A stretch of DNA of 10,105 bases from Actinomycetales bacterium UBA1416 (GCA_002304945.1 DBPQ01000082.1:557-10661), one strand, 5' to 3'; counted from the first letter of the stretch, positions 1-7,061 are shown. Numbers and translations are program-made. The notes: generated by a model from the letters alone, not told the origin.

Positions 1-3000
1 CGCATCGCGGAGGAACTCGGCACCCCGCTGGGCCAGATCGTCGGCTACCAGGTGCGCTTCACGGACGTGGTCTCGGACGCCACCCTGGTCAAGCTCATGA
101 CCGACGGCATCCTCCTCGCCGAGATCCAGCGCGACCCGCTCCTCACCCGCTACGACACCATCGTCATCGACGAGGCCCACGAGCGGTCCCTCAACATCGA
201 CTTTCTCCTCGGCTACCTCTCCAACCTCCTCCCCCGCCGCCCGGACCTCAAGGTGGTCATCACGTCGGCCACCATCGACTCAGCCCGCTTCGCCGCACAC
301 TTCGGCCCCCGCACGGCCGCCGCCGTCGCCGCCCGTGCCGCCGGCCGGCACGACGACGCCGCCCGCCCCGCCCCGATCGTCGAGGTCTCGGGGCGCACCT
401 ATCCCGTGGAGATCCGCTGGCGGCCGCTGGTCCCCGAGGAGGACGACGACGCCGCCGACCTCCCCGACGCCCCTCCCTCCCGCGGGGACCGGAGCGAGGA
501 GGCTGGCCGGGCCCGCCGGACGCCCCGCCGCACACCCGACCGCGAGCCCCTCGACCAGTTCACCGCCATCTGCCTCGCCGCGGACGAGCTCATGGCCGAG
601 GGCCCGGGGGACATCCTCGTGTTCCTCTCCGGCGAGCGCGAGATCACGGACGCCGCGACCGCGCTGGCGGAACACCTCGGCTCCCGGTACGTCGCCCCCG
701 GTCAGGCCCGCGGCCACGCCCCGAACGCCGTGGAGATCCTGCCCCTCTACGCCCGCCTGACCGCTGCGGAGCAGCACCGCGTGTTCGAGCCGCACACGAT
801 CCGCCGCATCGTGCTCGCCACCAACGTGGCGGAGACCTCGCTGACGGTGCCCGGCGTCCGCTACGTCATCGACCCGGGCACCGCCCGCATCTCCCGCTTC
901 TCCACCCGTACCAAGGTGCAGCGCCTCCCCATCGAGCCCATCTCGCAGGCGTCCGCGAACCAGCGCTCGGGCCGGTGCGGCCGCGTGGCGGACGGAATCG
1001 CGATCCGCCTCTACTCGGAGGCGGACTACGAGTCCCGCCCCGAGTTCACCGAGCCGGAGATCCTGCGTACCTCGCTCGCGGCGGTCATCCTGCAGATGGC
1101 CGCCCTCGGCCTGGGGGACGTGGCCCGCTTCCCGTTCGTGGATCCCCCGGACACGCGCGCGATCCGCGACGGCGTCAACCTGCTCGTCGAGATCGGGGCG
1201 TTGGAGGACCGCGGGACGGGCACATCCTCCGACCGCGGCCCCGCCCTCACCCCCATCGGCCGGAAGCTCGCCACCCTCCCCATCGACCCGCGCCTCGGCC
1301 GCATGCTCCTGGAGGCTGGCCGCAACGGCTGCGCCACCGAGGCCCTCATCATCGTGGCGGCACTCTCGGTCCAGGACGTGCGTGAGCGCCCGGTGGAGAA
1401 GCAGGCCCAGGCGGACCAACTCCACCGCCGCTTCACCGACCCCACCTCGGACTTCCTCGCCTACCTGAACCTCTGGCGCTACCTGCGCACCCAGCAGCGG
1501 GACCTCAGCTCCTCGGCCTTCCGCCGCCTCTGCCGCACCGAGTACCTCAACTACCTGCGCGTGCGCGAGTGGCAGGACATCGTCACCCAGCTCCGCCAGC
1601 TCGCCAAGCCACTCGGCCTGACCATGCACCCGATCGCCCTCCCGAGGCCGGCCGAGACGCAGGGCGCGACGCCGACGGAGGTGGCGGCCGCCGTCGTCGC
1701 GCTGGGGCGGGGCGCGGACACGCCGAGCGCGGACGCCATCCACCAGTCTCTGCTGGTGGGGCTGCTGTCCAACCTGGGGAACTGGGACGAACGCCGCCGC
1801 GACTACGCCGGCGCCCGCGGCACCCGGTTCGTGGTCTGGCCCGGCTCCGGCCTCGCCCGCAAGCAGTACGACTGGGTCATGGCCGCCGAACTCGTGGAGA
1901 CCTCCCGCCTGTTCGCCCGCACGGTGGCGCGCATCGACCCCTCCTGGATCGAGCCCGCCGCCGCGCACCTGCTGAAGCGCACCTACTCCGAGCCGTTCTG
2001 GTCCGCCAGGCAGGGCGCCGCGATGGTCCACGAGAAGCTGCTGCTGCACGGGCTCACGATCGTGGCGGACCGTGCCGTCCCCCTCACCCGCGTGGGCACC
2101 ACGGAGGCGCAGGAGCTCGCCCGCGAGCTGTTCCTCCGGCAGGCGCTGGTGGAGGGCGAGTGGCGCACCCACCACCGGTTCTGGGCCGAGAACCGCCGCC
2201 TGCTCGAGGAGGCTGAGGAGCTGGAGGAACGCTCCCGCCGCCGCGGCCTGACCATCACGGACCAGGGCCTCTTCGACTTCTACGACGAGCGCATCCCCGC
2301 CGCCATCACCTCCGCCCGCCACTTCGACGCCTGGTGGAAGAAGGCCCGCACGGAGAACCCGGACCTCCTCACCCTCACCCACGAGCTCCTCCTGCCCGGC
2401 GCCGGCGCCGTCACCACCGCCGACTTCCCCACCACCTGGACCCAGGGCGACCTCACCCTCCCGCTGACCTACGCCTACTCCCCCGGCGACCCCGACGACG
2501 GCCTCACTGTCCTGGTCCCCGTCTCCGTGCTCGCACGGTTGCGGCCGGAGGGCTTCGACTGGCTGGTGCCGGGCCTCCTGCCGGAGCTCGCCGTCGCCAC
2601 GATCAAGGCCCTGCCCAAGCGCACGCGCGTCCAGCTCGTGCCCGCCCCGGACACGGCCGCCCAGGTCCTGCGCGCCCTGCCCCCGTGGCACGAGGGCGCC
2701 GGCGGCGACGGCCCCACCTTCGCGGAGGCCTTCGCCGAGGCGGTGCGCCGGGTCAGGGGCGTGGTCATCCCACCCGAGGAGTTCGACGACGACGCCCTCC
2801 CCCCGCACCTGCGCGTCACCTTCCGCGTGGTGAACGACAAGGGCGTCACCCTCGCCCGTTCGAAGAACCTGATCTCGCTCCAGCGCCGACTCGCCGACCA
2901 GACCCGCGACGCCGTCCGGCAGGTGGTGCGCGGCGCCGTGGCCGCGGCCCGGGAGGACGATGCCGGGCGGCGGGGGAAGGGACGGGGCGGGCGCGCCCAA

Positions 3001-4032
3001 CCGGCGGTCGGCGGGGCCGCGGGCAGCGGACCGGTGATCGGCAGAGCCGCGACAGGTGGGGCAGGAGGCGGACCGGCGTCGTCGTTCCTCGAACAGCCCG
3101 GGATCACCGACTGGCCGGTGCTGGGGGACACAGCTGGGACGGGAGCGGGTGGAACTCTGCCTGCCACCGTGACGTCCACCGGGCCGGGAGGGTTGGAAGT
3201 CCGGGGCTATCCGGCCCTCGCGGTGGAGGAGCAGGCGGGCGCGTCAGTCCCACGTGTGTCCCTGCGCGTCATGGCGAGCGCGGCGGACCAGGCGCGCGCC
3301 CACCCCGGCGGCGTGGTCCGGCTGGCGCTCGGGAAGGTGTCGCTCGGCACCGAGCGGGTCACCACCCGGTGGACCGGCGCGGATGCGCTCACCCTCGCCG
3401 CCTCCCCCTATCCCACCACCGCGGCGCTGGTGGCGGACATCCAGCTCGCCTCCGCCACGGCACTCGCCCAGAAGTGGGCCGCCGCGAACGTGCCGCTGGA
3501 CGCGGTGCGCTCGCGCGCGGAGTTCGAGTCCCTCACCGCGCACCTCCGGGAACGGCTGGAGGACGAGGTGTACCGGACCGTGGGCGTGGTGGTGAAGGTG
3601 CTGGCCGCGTGGCGCGAGGCGGACCGGGTGATCCGGGAGGCGTCCTCACTGGCGCTGCTCGACGTGGTCGCGGACGTGCGCGCCCAGCTGTCCCGGCTGG
3701 TGTACCCGGGGTTCATCGCCGCGACCCCGCCCGATCGACTGCACCACCTCCCCCGCTACCTGAACGCGGCCCGCGCCCGGGTGGAACGCGCCCAGGGCGG
3801 GGCAGCGCGGGCGGACGCGGCGAACGCCTGGCTCGTCGGGGCTCTGGAGGAGGACCTCGAGGTGGCCCGGGAGGCCACCGCCCGTATGGCGCCCGACCCG
3901 GCCCGGGATAGAGCCCTCGACGAGGTCCGATGGCTCATCGAGGAACTGCGGGTGAGCCTGTTCGCCCAGCAACTCGGCACGCCCGTACGGGTCTCGGAGA
4001 AGAGGATCCGCAAGGTGCTGGACACTCTCTGA
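1..4032 (+). CDS. hrpA: ATP-dependent RNA helicase HrpA, DEAH box (5' end outside the window)
   Basis: The reading frame is open from base 1 and already matches HrpA there, so the true start lies upstream; the Walker A (motif I) region is missing from view. The 1,343 visible residues include DEAH at 57-60, SAT at 89-91, the conserved SGERE stretch near 210, ATNVAETS at 273-280 and QRSGRCGR at 321-328. These are helicase motifs II, III, IV-region, V and VI. HA2 and OB-fold regions follow (roughly 370-690), then the long C-terminal DUF3418 region specific to HrpA. HrpA is a cytoplasmic NTP-dependent RNA helicase; in E. coli it is linked to mRNA processing and to rescue of collided ribosomes. 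Compared with my recollection of E. coli HrpA there are extra segments at about 97-118, 145-178 and a Gly/Ala/Arg-rich linker at about 981-1030. Stop is TGA. No terminator is visible after it. Family assignment is firm; the cellular role here is inferred from homologues. Confidence 0.97.
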   Translation, partial: RIAEELGTPLGQIVGYQVRFTDVVSDATLVKLMTDGILLAEIQRDPLLTRYDTIVIDEAHERSLNIDFLLGYLSNLLPRRPDLKVVITSATIDSARFAAHFGPRTAAAVAARAAGRHDDAARPAPIVEVSGRTYPVEIRWRPLVPEEDDDAADLPDAPPSRGDRSEEAGRARRTPRRTPDREPLDQFTAICLAADELMAEGPGDILVFLSGEREITDAATALAEHLGSRYVAPGQARGHAPNAVEILPLYARLTAAEQHRVFEPHTIRRIVLATNVAETSLTVPGVRYVIDPGTARISRFSTRTKVQRLPIEPISQASANQRSGRCGRVADGIAIRLYSEADYESRPEFTEPEILRTSLAAVILQMAALGLGDVARFPFVDPPDTRAIRDGVNLLVEIGALEDRGTGTSSDRGPALTPIGRKLATLPIDPRLGRMLLEAGRNGCATEALIIVAALSVQDVRERPVEKQAQADQLHRRFTDPTSDFLAYLNLWRYLRTQQRDLSSSAFRRLCRTEYLNYLRVREWQDIVTQLRQLAKPLGLTMHPIALPRPAETQGATPTEVAAAVVALGRGADTPSADAIHQSLLVGLLSNLGNWDERRRDYAGARGTRFVVWPGSGLARKQYDWVMAAELVETSRLFARTVARIDPSWIEPAAAHLLKRTYSEPFWSARQGAAMVHEKLLLHGLTIVADRAVPLTRVGTTEAQELARELFLRQALVEGEWRTHHRFWAENRRLLEEAEELEERSRRRGLTITDQGLFDFYDERIPAAITSARHFDAWWKKARTENPDLLTLTHELLLPGAGAVTTADFPTTWTQGDLTLPLTYAYSPGDPDDGLTVLVPVSVLARLRPEGFDWLVPGLLPELAVATIKALPKRTRVQLVPAPDTAAQVLRALPPWHEGAGGDGPTFAEAFAEAVRRVRGVVIPPEEFDDDALPPHLRVTFRVVNDKGVTLARSKNLISLQRRLADQTRDAVRQVVRGAVAAAREDDAGRRGKGRGGRAQPAVGGAAGSGPVIGRAATGGAGGGPASSFLEQPGITDWPVLGDTAGTGAGGTLPATVTSTGPGGLEVRGYPALAVEEQAGASVPRVSLRVMASAADQARAHPGGVVRLALGKVSLGTERVTTRWTGADALTLAASPYPTTAALVADIQLASATALAQKWAAANVPLDAVRSRAEFESLTAHLRERLEDEVYRTVGVVVKVLAAWREADRVIREASSLALLDVVADVRAQLSRLVYPGFIAATPPDRLHHLPRYLNAARARVERAQGGAARADAANAWLVGALEEDLEVAREATARMAPDPARDRALDEVRWLIEELRVSLFAQQLGTPVRVSEKRIRKVLDTL
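2941..3090 (+). other. Gly/Ala/Arg-rich low-complexity linker inside HrpA
   Basis: Within the C-terminal DUF3418 region the protein becomes low complexity for about 50 residues (about 981-1030), with a basic GRRGKGRGGR stretch followed by Gly/Ala repeats. Recognisable HrpA sequence resumes after it (ITDWPVLGD, then GLEVRGYPAL). It looks like a disordered insertion. RG-rich segments often bind RNA, so an auxiliary RNA contact is possible, but that is inference only. Confidence 0.6.
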
Positions 4033-4049
4033 CCGGCGGGGGCTACCCT
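4019..4049 (+). promoter_or_regulatory. Candidate promoter for the DUF4190 gene
   Basis: A TACCCT hexamer at 4044-4049 fits the actinobacterial TAnnnT -10 pattern. TGGACA at 4019-4024 (five of six matches to TTGACA) lies 19 bases upstream, slightly longer than the usual spacing, and overlaps the end of hrpA. A start near 4056 would give a leader of about 23 bases carrying the ribosome binding site. This is pattern-based only. Confidence 0.4.
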
Positions 4050-4067
4050 GTGGGGAGCACTCGGACC

Positions 4068-4074
4068 AGGAGGA
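4068..4074 (+). promoter_or_regulatory. Ribosome binding site, AGGAGGA
   Basis: AGGAGGA ends 4 bases before the ATG at 4079 (5 bases from the AGGAGG core). It is a near-perfect anti-Shine-Dalgarno match and fixes the start of the DUF4190 protein. Confidence 0.85.
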
Positions 4075-4078
4075 TCCC

Positions 4079-4498
4079 ATGAGCCAGCAGCCCGGTGAGG
4101 AACAACCCCGCCAGAGCCCTCCCCCGGGGGGACCGCCCTGGGGCCAGGAGTACGGGCAGGGCTACGGCCAGCAGTCCGGCCAGCCCTACACCCAGCCGTA
4201 CGGGCAGGGGTACGGGCCAGCGGCGTCCGGCTACGAGGCCCCGTCCTACAGCTATGCCGGCCCACGTCCCACGAACGTGCTCGCGATCGTCTCCCTGGTG
4301 ACGTCCCTGATCGGGATCGGGATCGTCGGGATCATCACGGGCCACATCGCGCGGCGCCAGATCCGGCGCACCGGCGAGAGCGGGGACGGGATCGCGCTCG
4401 CCGGCCTGATCATCGGGTACGTGGTCACCGTGATCGAGGCCCTGGCGATCATTGCGTTCATCGGGCTCTTCGCCGTGGCGTCCTCGAGCATGTACTGA
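4079..4498 (+). CDS. DUF4190 domain-containing membrane protein with Tyr/Gly/Gln/Pro-rich N-terminal tail
   Basis: A 139-residue protein. Residues 1-64 are low complexity and rich in Tyr, Gly, Gln and Pro, with two YGQGYG units; this part is predicted to be disordered and cytoplasmic. Two hydrophobic segments follow, about 67-87 and 105-133. They are joined by the short basic loop GHIARRQIRRTGESGDG, the typical DUF4190 hairpin (NVLAIVSLV, then GHIARRQIRRTG, then GLIIGYV). The family is widespread in actinobacteria and has no settled function; many members have similar Tyr/Pro/Gly-rich tails. It has a strong ribosome binding site and probably its own promoter, 46 bases after hrpA. Family assignment is confident; the function is unknown. 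Confidence 0.9.
   Translation: MSQQPGEEQPRQSPPPGGPPWGQEYGQGYGQQSGQPYTQPYGQGYGPAASGYEAPSYSYAGPRPTNVLAIVSLVTSLIGIGIVGIITGHIARRQIRRTGESGDGIALAGLIIGYVVTVIEALAIIAFIGLFAVASSSMY
4151..4220 (+). repeat. Imperfect internal direct repeat encoding YGQGYG
   Basis: TACGGGCAGG followed by a near-identical tail occurs at 4151-4171 and again at 4199-4220, a 48-base period. It encodes the two YGQGYG units of the DUF4190 protein tail. The near-identical DNA, not just protein, suggests a fairly recent duplication or slippage. Confidence 0.75.
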
Positions 4499-4549
4499 CT
4501 CGTCACGCTCCGCCTCGCCCTCCCCCGCGCCACGCTCAACCGCCCGCAC

Positions 4550-4617
4550 CAGGCTCGTCCACACCCGCAGCCGGCGCCGCTCCGTCCACACCCACGGGGG
4601 CCGATGGAACGAGCCTG
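4550..4617. repeat. Intergenic inverted repeat CAGGCTCGT / ACGAGCCTG enclosing an 11-bp direct repeat
   Basis: In the 145-base gap before the SprT-like gene, CAGGCTCGT (4550-4558) is matched by its exact reverse complement ACGAGCCTG (4609-4617), with 50 bases between. Inside, CGTCCACACCC occurs at 4556-4566 and 4583-4593, a 27-base period. The arms are too far apart for a classical terminator and no U-tract follows. They could be paired protein-binding sites upstream of the SprT-like promoter, or chance in GC-rich DNA. Confidence 0.45.
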
Positions 4618-4631
4618 TCGGCGGGCCGTCC

Positions 4632-4637
4632 TACGAT
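4632..4637 (+). promoter_or_regulatory. -10 element (TACGAT) of a leaderless promoter
   Basis: TACGAT matches TAnnnT and is followed by exactly six bases (TTCGGT) and then the GTG at 4644. A transcript starting 7 bases after the -10 would begin on the start codon itself. No Shine-Dalgarno sequence precedes the GTG, which supports leaderless translation. No convincing -35 is visible at 16-18 bases upstream. Confidence 0.6.
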
Positions 4638-4643
4638 TTCGGT

Positions 4644-5114
4644 GTGGAACTGGGAGAGGTGCGCAGGCTCGCGACGGGGCTCATGGCGCGGCACGGCGTG
4701 GGTGACTGGTCGCTCGGGTGGGACAACGCCCGCACCCGGGCGGGGATGTGCCGCTACAACACCCGCACGATCAGCCTCTCGAGGCCGCTGATGGCCCTGT
4801 ACGAGCGCGAGCAGGTCCGCGAGGTGGTGCTGCACGAGATCGCGCACGCGCTCGTGGGCGCGAAGCACAACCACGACGCCGTGTGGCGGGCCAAGGCCCG
4901 GGAGATCGGCTCCACCGGGGCACGCGCCCTCCCCGTGGATTCCCCGCGCCCGCCCGCGCCCTGGGTGGGCCGCTGTCCGCGGGGGCACGAGTTCCACCGT
5001 TACCGGCGCCCACCGGCACGGTCGTCGTGCTCGCGGTGCTCCTCCCGCTTCGACGCGCGCTTCCTGCTGGAGTGGCACGCTGCCGCGCCGGGGGCTGGGC
5101 GCCGCCCCAGCTAG
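4644..5114 (+). CDS. SprT-like zinc metalloprotease domain protein
   Basis: With the GTG start at 4644 this is a 156-residue protein. HEIAH at 64-68 is the HExxH zinc-protease motif, with Glu65 as catalytic base, and His77 in HNHDAVW is the likely third zinc ligand. A C-terminal zinc ribbon is suggested by CPRGH (111-115) and CSRC (129-132). This arrangement matches the SprT-like family, which includes eukaryotic Spartan proteases acting on DNA-protein crosslinks; the role of the small bacterial members is not settled. The frame stays open upstream to 4452, but that part overlaps the DUF4190 gene and is Ser/Arg-rich non-family sequence. The conserved VELGEVRRLATGLM start and the -10 placement favour GTG 4644. 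The stop TAG overlaps the next candidate promoter. Confidence 0.88.
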   Translation: MELGEVRRLATGLMARHGVGDWSLGWDNARTRAGMCRYNTRTISLSRPLMALYEREQVREVVLHEIAHALVGAKHNHDAVWRAKAREIGSTGARALPVDSPRPPAPWVGRCPRGHEFHRYRRPPARSSCSRCSSRFDARFLLEWHAAAPGAGRRPS

Positions 5115-5117
5115 GCT
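5112..5117 (+). promoter_or_regulatory. Candidate -10 (TAGGCT) of the ABC transporter operon
   Basis: TAGGCT fits TAnnnT and its first three bases are the TAG stop codon of the SprT-like gene. A start near 5123 would leave a leader of about 20 bases containing the AGGAGGTG ribosome binding site. No good -35 is seen 17 bases upstream. Read-through from the SprT-like gene is the alternative, as the gap is only 28 bases. Confidence 0.42.
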
Positions 5118-5132
5118 TCGTCCAGTCGAGAC

Positions 5133-5140
5133 AGGAGGTG
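5133..5140 (+). promoter_or_regulatory. Ribosome binding site, AGGAGGTG
   Basis: A full-length Shine-Dalgarno match sits just before the GTG at 5143 (4 bases after AGGAGG). The spacing is short, but this decides the start of the first permease gene. Confidence 0.8.
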
Positions 5141-5142
5141 GC

Positions 5143-6063
5143 GTGGCAGCACCAGTGGCGCCCGGCCGTGTGCGCCCGGGCCAACGTGCCCGGCGACGGC
5201 GTGAGGCCGCCTCCGCGTGGGCGCTCCTCGGTCCGAGCCTGGTCGGGGTGGGGGTGTTCCTCGTGGTACCCGTTGCCGTGGTGTTCGCACTCTCCCTCAT
5301 GGACTGGGACCTCATCTCCGAGCCGCGCTGGGTGGGCGGGGAACACTACGCGGACCTGCTCGGGGACCGTGCCTTCTGGAACTCCCTCGCCGTCACCGGC
5401 CGGTTCGTCCTGCTGGCCATCCCCGCGTCGATCGCGCTGGGCCTGCTCCTCGCCGTCGCGCTCAACCGGGGACTGCCGGGCACACGGGCGCTCCGCACCC
5501 TGTACGTGCTGCCGTGGGTCGGCGCCCCGCTCGCCCTCGGGGTCGTGTGGCGTTGGCTGTTCGACCCCTCCCAGGGTGCGGTGAACGTGCTCCTCGGCCG
5601 CCGGGTCGAGTGGATGTCCGATCCGTCGCTCGCCCTGCCGGCGGTGGCGTTCGTGTCCGTGTGGTCCTCGGTGGGCTACATCTCGCTGTTCTTCCTCGCC
5701 GGACTCCAGCAGATCCCCACTGCGGTACACGAGGCGGCCCAGCTCGACGGCGCCGGCCCCGTCCGCCGGCTCTGGTCCGTGACCCTGCCGCTGCTGCGCC
5801 CCACCACCTTCTTCGTCACCGTCACCTCGGTGATCTCCTCGTTCCAGGTGTTCGACCTGGTCTACGGGCTCACCGGGTCCGCCGCCGGCTATCCGGCGGG
5901 CAGCACCGACGTCATCGCGGCGCGCATCTACTCCGAGGCGTTCGTGGCGCTCGACCTCGGCCACGCCTCCGCCATGGCCGTGGTCCTGTTCGTGGTGCTC
6001 GTGGCCGTCACCCTCGTCCAGCAGCGGTTCTTCTCCGCCCGCATCACCTACGACATGTCATGA
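5143..6063 (+). CDS. ABC transporter permease, MalF/UgpA-like (CUT1 carbohydrate family)
   Basis: A 306-residue inner-membrane protein with a basic N-terminus (RRRREAAS) and about six hydrophobic segments. The first is near residues 27-50 and the last near 272-292. The EAA loop that contacts the ATPase is clear at about 197-221 (EAAQLDGAGPVRRLW, then LPLLRPT). This loop, the length and the gene order are typical of the MalF-like half of CUT1 sugar importers. Its partner permease follows with an ATGA overlap. The substrate cannot be read from the sequence; sugars, oligosaccharides or glycerol-3-phosphate-type solutes are all possible. It starts at GTG with a strong ribosome binding site. Confidence 0.94.
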   Translation: MAAPVAPGRVRPGQRARRRREAASAWALLGPSLVGVGVFLVVPVAVVFALSLMDWDLISEPRWVGGEHYADLLGDRAFWNSLAVTGRFVLLAIPASIALGLLLAVALNRGLPGTRALRTLYVLPWVGAPLALGVVWRWLFDPSQGAVNVLLGRRVEWMSDPSLALPAVAFVSVWSSVGYISLFFLAGLQQIPTAVHEAAQLDGAGPVRRLWSVTLPLLRPTTFFVTVTSVISSFQVFDLVYGLTGSAAGYPAGSTDVIAARIYSEAFVALDLGHASAMAVVLFVVLVAVTLVQQRFFSARITYDMS

Positions 6064-6947
6064 CCACGCCCGCTCGCCCTGCGCCCTCGCCCCGTCTCCG
6101 ACGCCCGACGACGCCGCGCCGCACCCTCACCCGCGCCGGCGCGACGGCCCTCACCTACGCCTTCCTGCTCGCCGGTGCGGCACTGATGGTGCTGCCGTTC
6201 GTGTTCTCCGCGATGACGGCGCTGAAGACCCCCCGGCAGTTCGCCACCACCCCGCCCCTCACCACCCCTGACCCGGCGACGCTCGAGAACTTCGCCGTGT
6301 TGCTCGGCGAACGGGAGTTCTGGATCCCGATCGTGGTGACGGCCCAGGTGGTGGTCGTGATGCTGGTGGGGCAGCTCGTCTCCTCGGTGCTGGCGGCGTA
6401 CGCGTTCGCCACCCTTCAGTTCCCGGGCCGGGACCTGTTGTTCTGGGTGTACCTCTCCACGCTCATGATCCCGGCGGTGGTGACCCTGATCCCGCTGTAC
6501 GTCATGGTGACCGAGGCGGGGCTGAAGAACACCTTCTGGGGGCTCGTCCTGCCGCTCATGTTCGGCTCGCCCTACGCGATCTTCCTCCTGCGGGAGAACT
6601 TCCGGTCCGTCCCCGGGGAGATCCTGGACGCGGCCCGGCTCGACGGGGCCGGCACGCTCGGCCGGCTCTGGCACGTGGTCCTGCCGCTGAACACCCCGAT
6701 CCTCGCCACCCTCACGCTCATCACCGTCGTCACCCACTGGAACAACTTCATGTGGCCCTCGATCATCGCGCCCGCCCCGGAGTGGCGGGTCATCACCGTG
6801 GCCACGGCCGCCCTGCAGAGCCAGTACTCCGGCAACTGGACGCTCGTCATGGCGGCCACCACCATCGCCCTCGCCCCGCTCGTCATCCTCTTCCTGACGT
6901 TCCAGGACCAGATCACCCGTTCCATCGGGGTGACGGGGGTGCGGTGA
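6060..6947 (+). CDS. ABC transporter permease, MalG/UgpE-like (CUT1 carbohydrate family)
   Basis: A 295-residue membrane protein. The start ATG (6060) overlaps the TGA of the preceding permease as ATGA. No Shine-Dalgarno sequence is visible just upstream, so translation probably depends on coupling to the first permease. A Pro/Arg/Thr-rich N-terminal stretch precedes about six hydrophobic segments, the first near residues 35-55. The EAA-type loop is at about 190-214 (DAARLDGAGTLGRLW, then LPLNTPI). The ending QDQITRSIGVTGVR resembles the usual MalG-like C-terminus. The frame is open upstream to 5217, but that is a shadow of the first permease. Together the two permeases should form the heterodimeric channel. 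Confidence 0.94.
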   Translation: MTTPARPAPSPRLRRPTTPRRTLTRAGATALTYAFLLAGAALMVLPFVFSAMTALKTPRQFATTPPLTTPDPATLENFAVLLGEREFWIPIVVTAQVVVVMLVGQLVSSVLAAYAFATLQFPGRDLLFWVYLSTLMIPAVVTLIPLYVMVTEAGLKNTFWGLVLPLMFGSPYAIFLLRENFRSVPGEILDAARLDGAGTLGRLWHVVLPLNTPILATLTLITVVTHWNNFMWPSIIAPAPEWRVITVATAALQSQYSGNWTLVMAATTIALAPLVILFLTFQDQITRSIGVTGVR

Positions 6948-6983
6948 CCGACTGATCGGGCCACCAACATCAAGGGATCCCCA

Positions 6984-6997
6984 TGGGACCGTTGCCG
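6984..6997. promoter_or_regulatory. LacI-family operator look-alike
   Basis: TGGGACCGTTGCCG agrees with seven of the eight fixed bases of the LacI/CcpA-type consensus TGnnAnCGnTnnCA, with the centre at C6990/G6991. It lies in the 149-base gap before the binding-protein gene, just upstream of a possible -10 (TAATGT, 7003-7008), where a bound repressor would block polymerase. CUT1 importers are often controlled by LacI-type regulators, but no regulator gene is in view. Confidence 0.4.
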
Positions 6998-7018
6998 AAA
7001 CGTAATGTGGTGTTGCCG
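6991..7018 (+). repeat. GTTGCCG direct repeats, 21-bp spacing
   Basis: GTTGCCG occurs at 6991-6997 and again at 7012-7018. The 21-bp period is two helical turns, so both copies face the same side of the DNA. The first copy overlaps the LacI-like box. They could be tandem regulator sites, though two 7-mers in GC-rich DNA can occur by chance. Confidence 0.35.
7003..7008 (+). promoter_or_regulatory. Possible -10 (TAATGT) for the binding-protein gene
   Basis: TAATGT fits TAnnnT and sits in the least GC-rich patch of the gap. No matching -35 is visible at normal spacing. If used, the transcript would start near 7014 and have a leader of about 83 bases. An alternative is TGGAAC (7027-7032) with AAGATT (7051-7056), 18 bases apart. 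A separate promoter here would let the binding protein be made in excess over the permeases. Confidence 0.3.
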
Positions 7019-7061
7019 CCACCGACTGGAACTCCCCGCGCAGGAGAGGAAAGATTGGGTG

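Noticed and set aside
1..120. HrpA lacking its Walker A motif as a sign of a broken gene
   Set aside because: Base 1 already reads in frame as HrpA sequence (RIAEELGTPLG), so the motif is simply left of the window edge.
280..3000. A 906-codon open frame on the minus strand opposite hrpA
   Set aside because: It is exactly in register with hrpA codons and stays open only because that stretch of hrpA uses no TTA, CTA or TCA codons. The product is a Gly/Val/Arg/Glu-rich sequence with no recognisable domain, while the plus strand encodes clear helicase motifs.
2334..3911. 525-codon plus-strand frame inside hrpA
   Set aside because: The product is almost wholly Arg/Pro/Gly/Ala, the usual result of reading a GC-rich gene out of frame; hrpA continues in its own frame throughout.
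4452..4643. N-terminal extension of the SprT-like frame
   Set aside because: It overlaps the DUF4190 gene, is Ser/Arg/Pro-rich with no family similarity, and ignores the -10 element placed just before GTG 4644.
4771..5964. Long minus-strand open frame opposite the SprT-like and first permease genes
   Set aside because: It has typical high-GC shadow composition (Gly, Arg, Glu, His rich), no domain, and two well-supported genes on the other strand.
5217..6059. Upstream extension of the second permease frame
   Set aside because: It is an Arg/Pro/Gly-rich shadow of the first permease. The ATGA overlap at 6060 gives the natural start.
6992..7018. TTGCCG copies as -35 elements
   Set aside because: No TAnnnT hexamer lies 16-19 bases downstream of either copy, so they are kept only as direct repeats.
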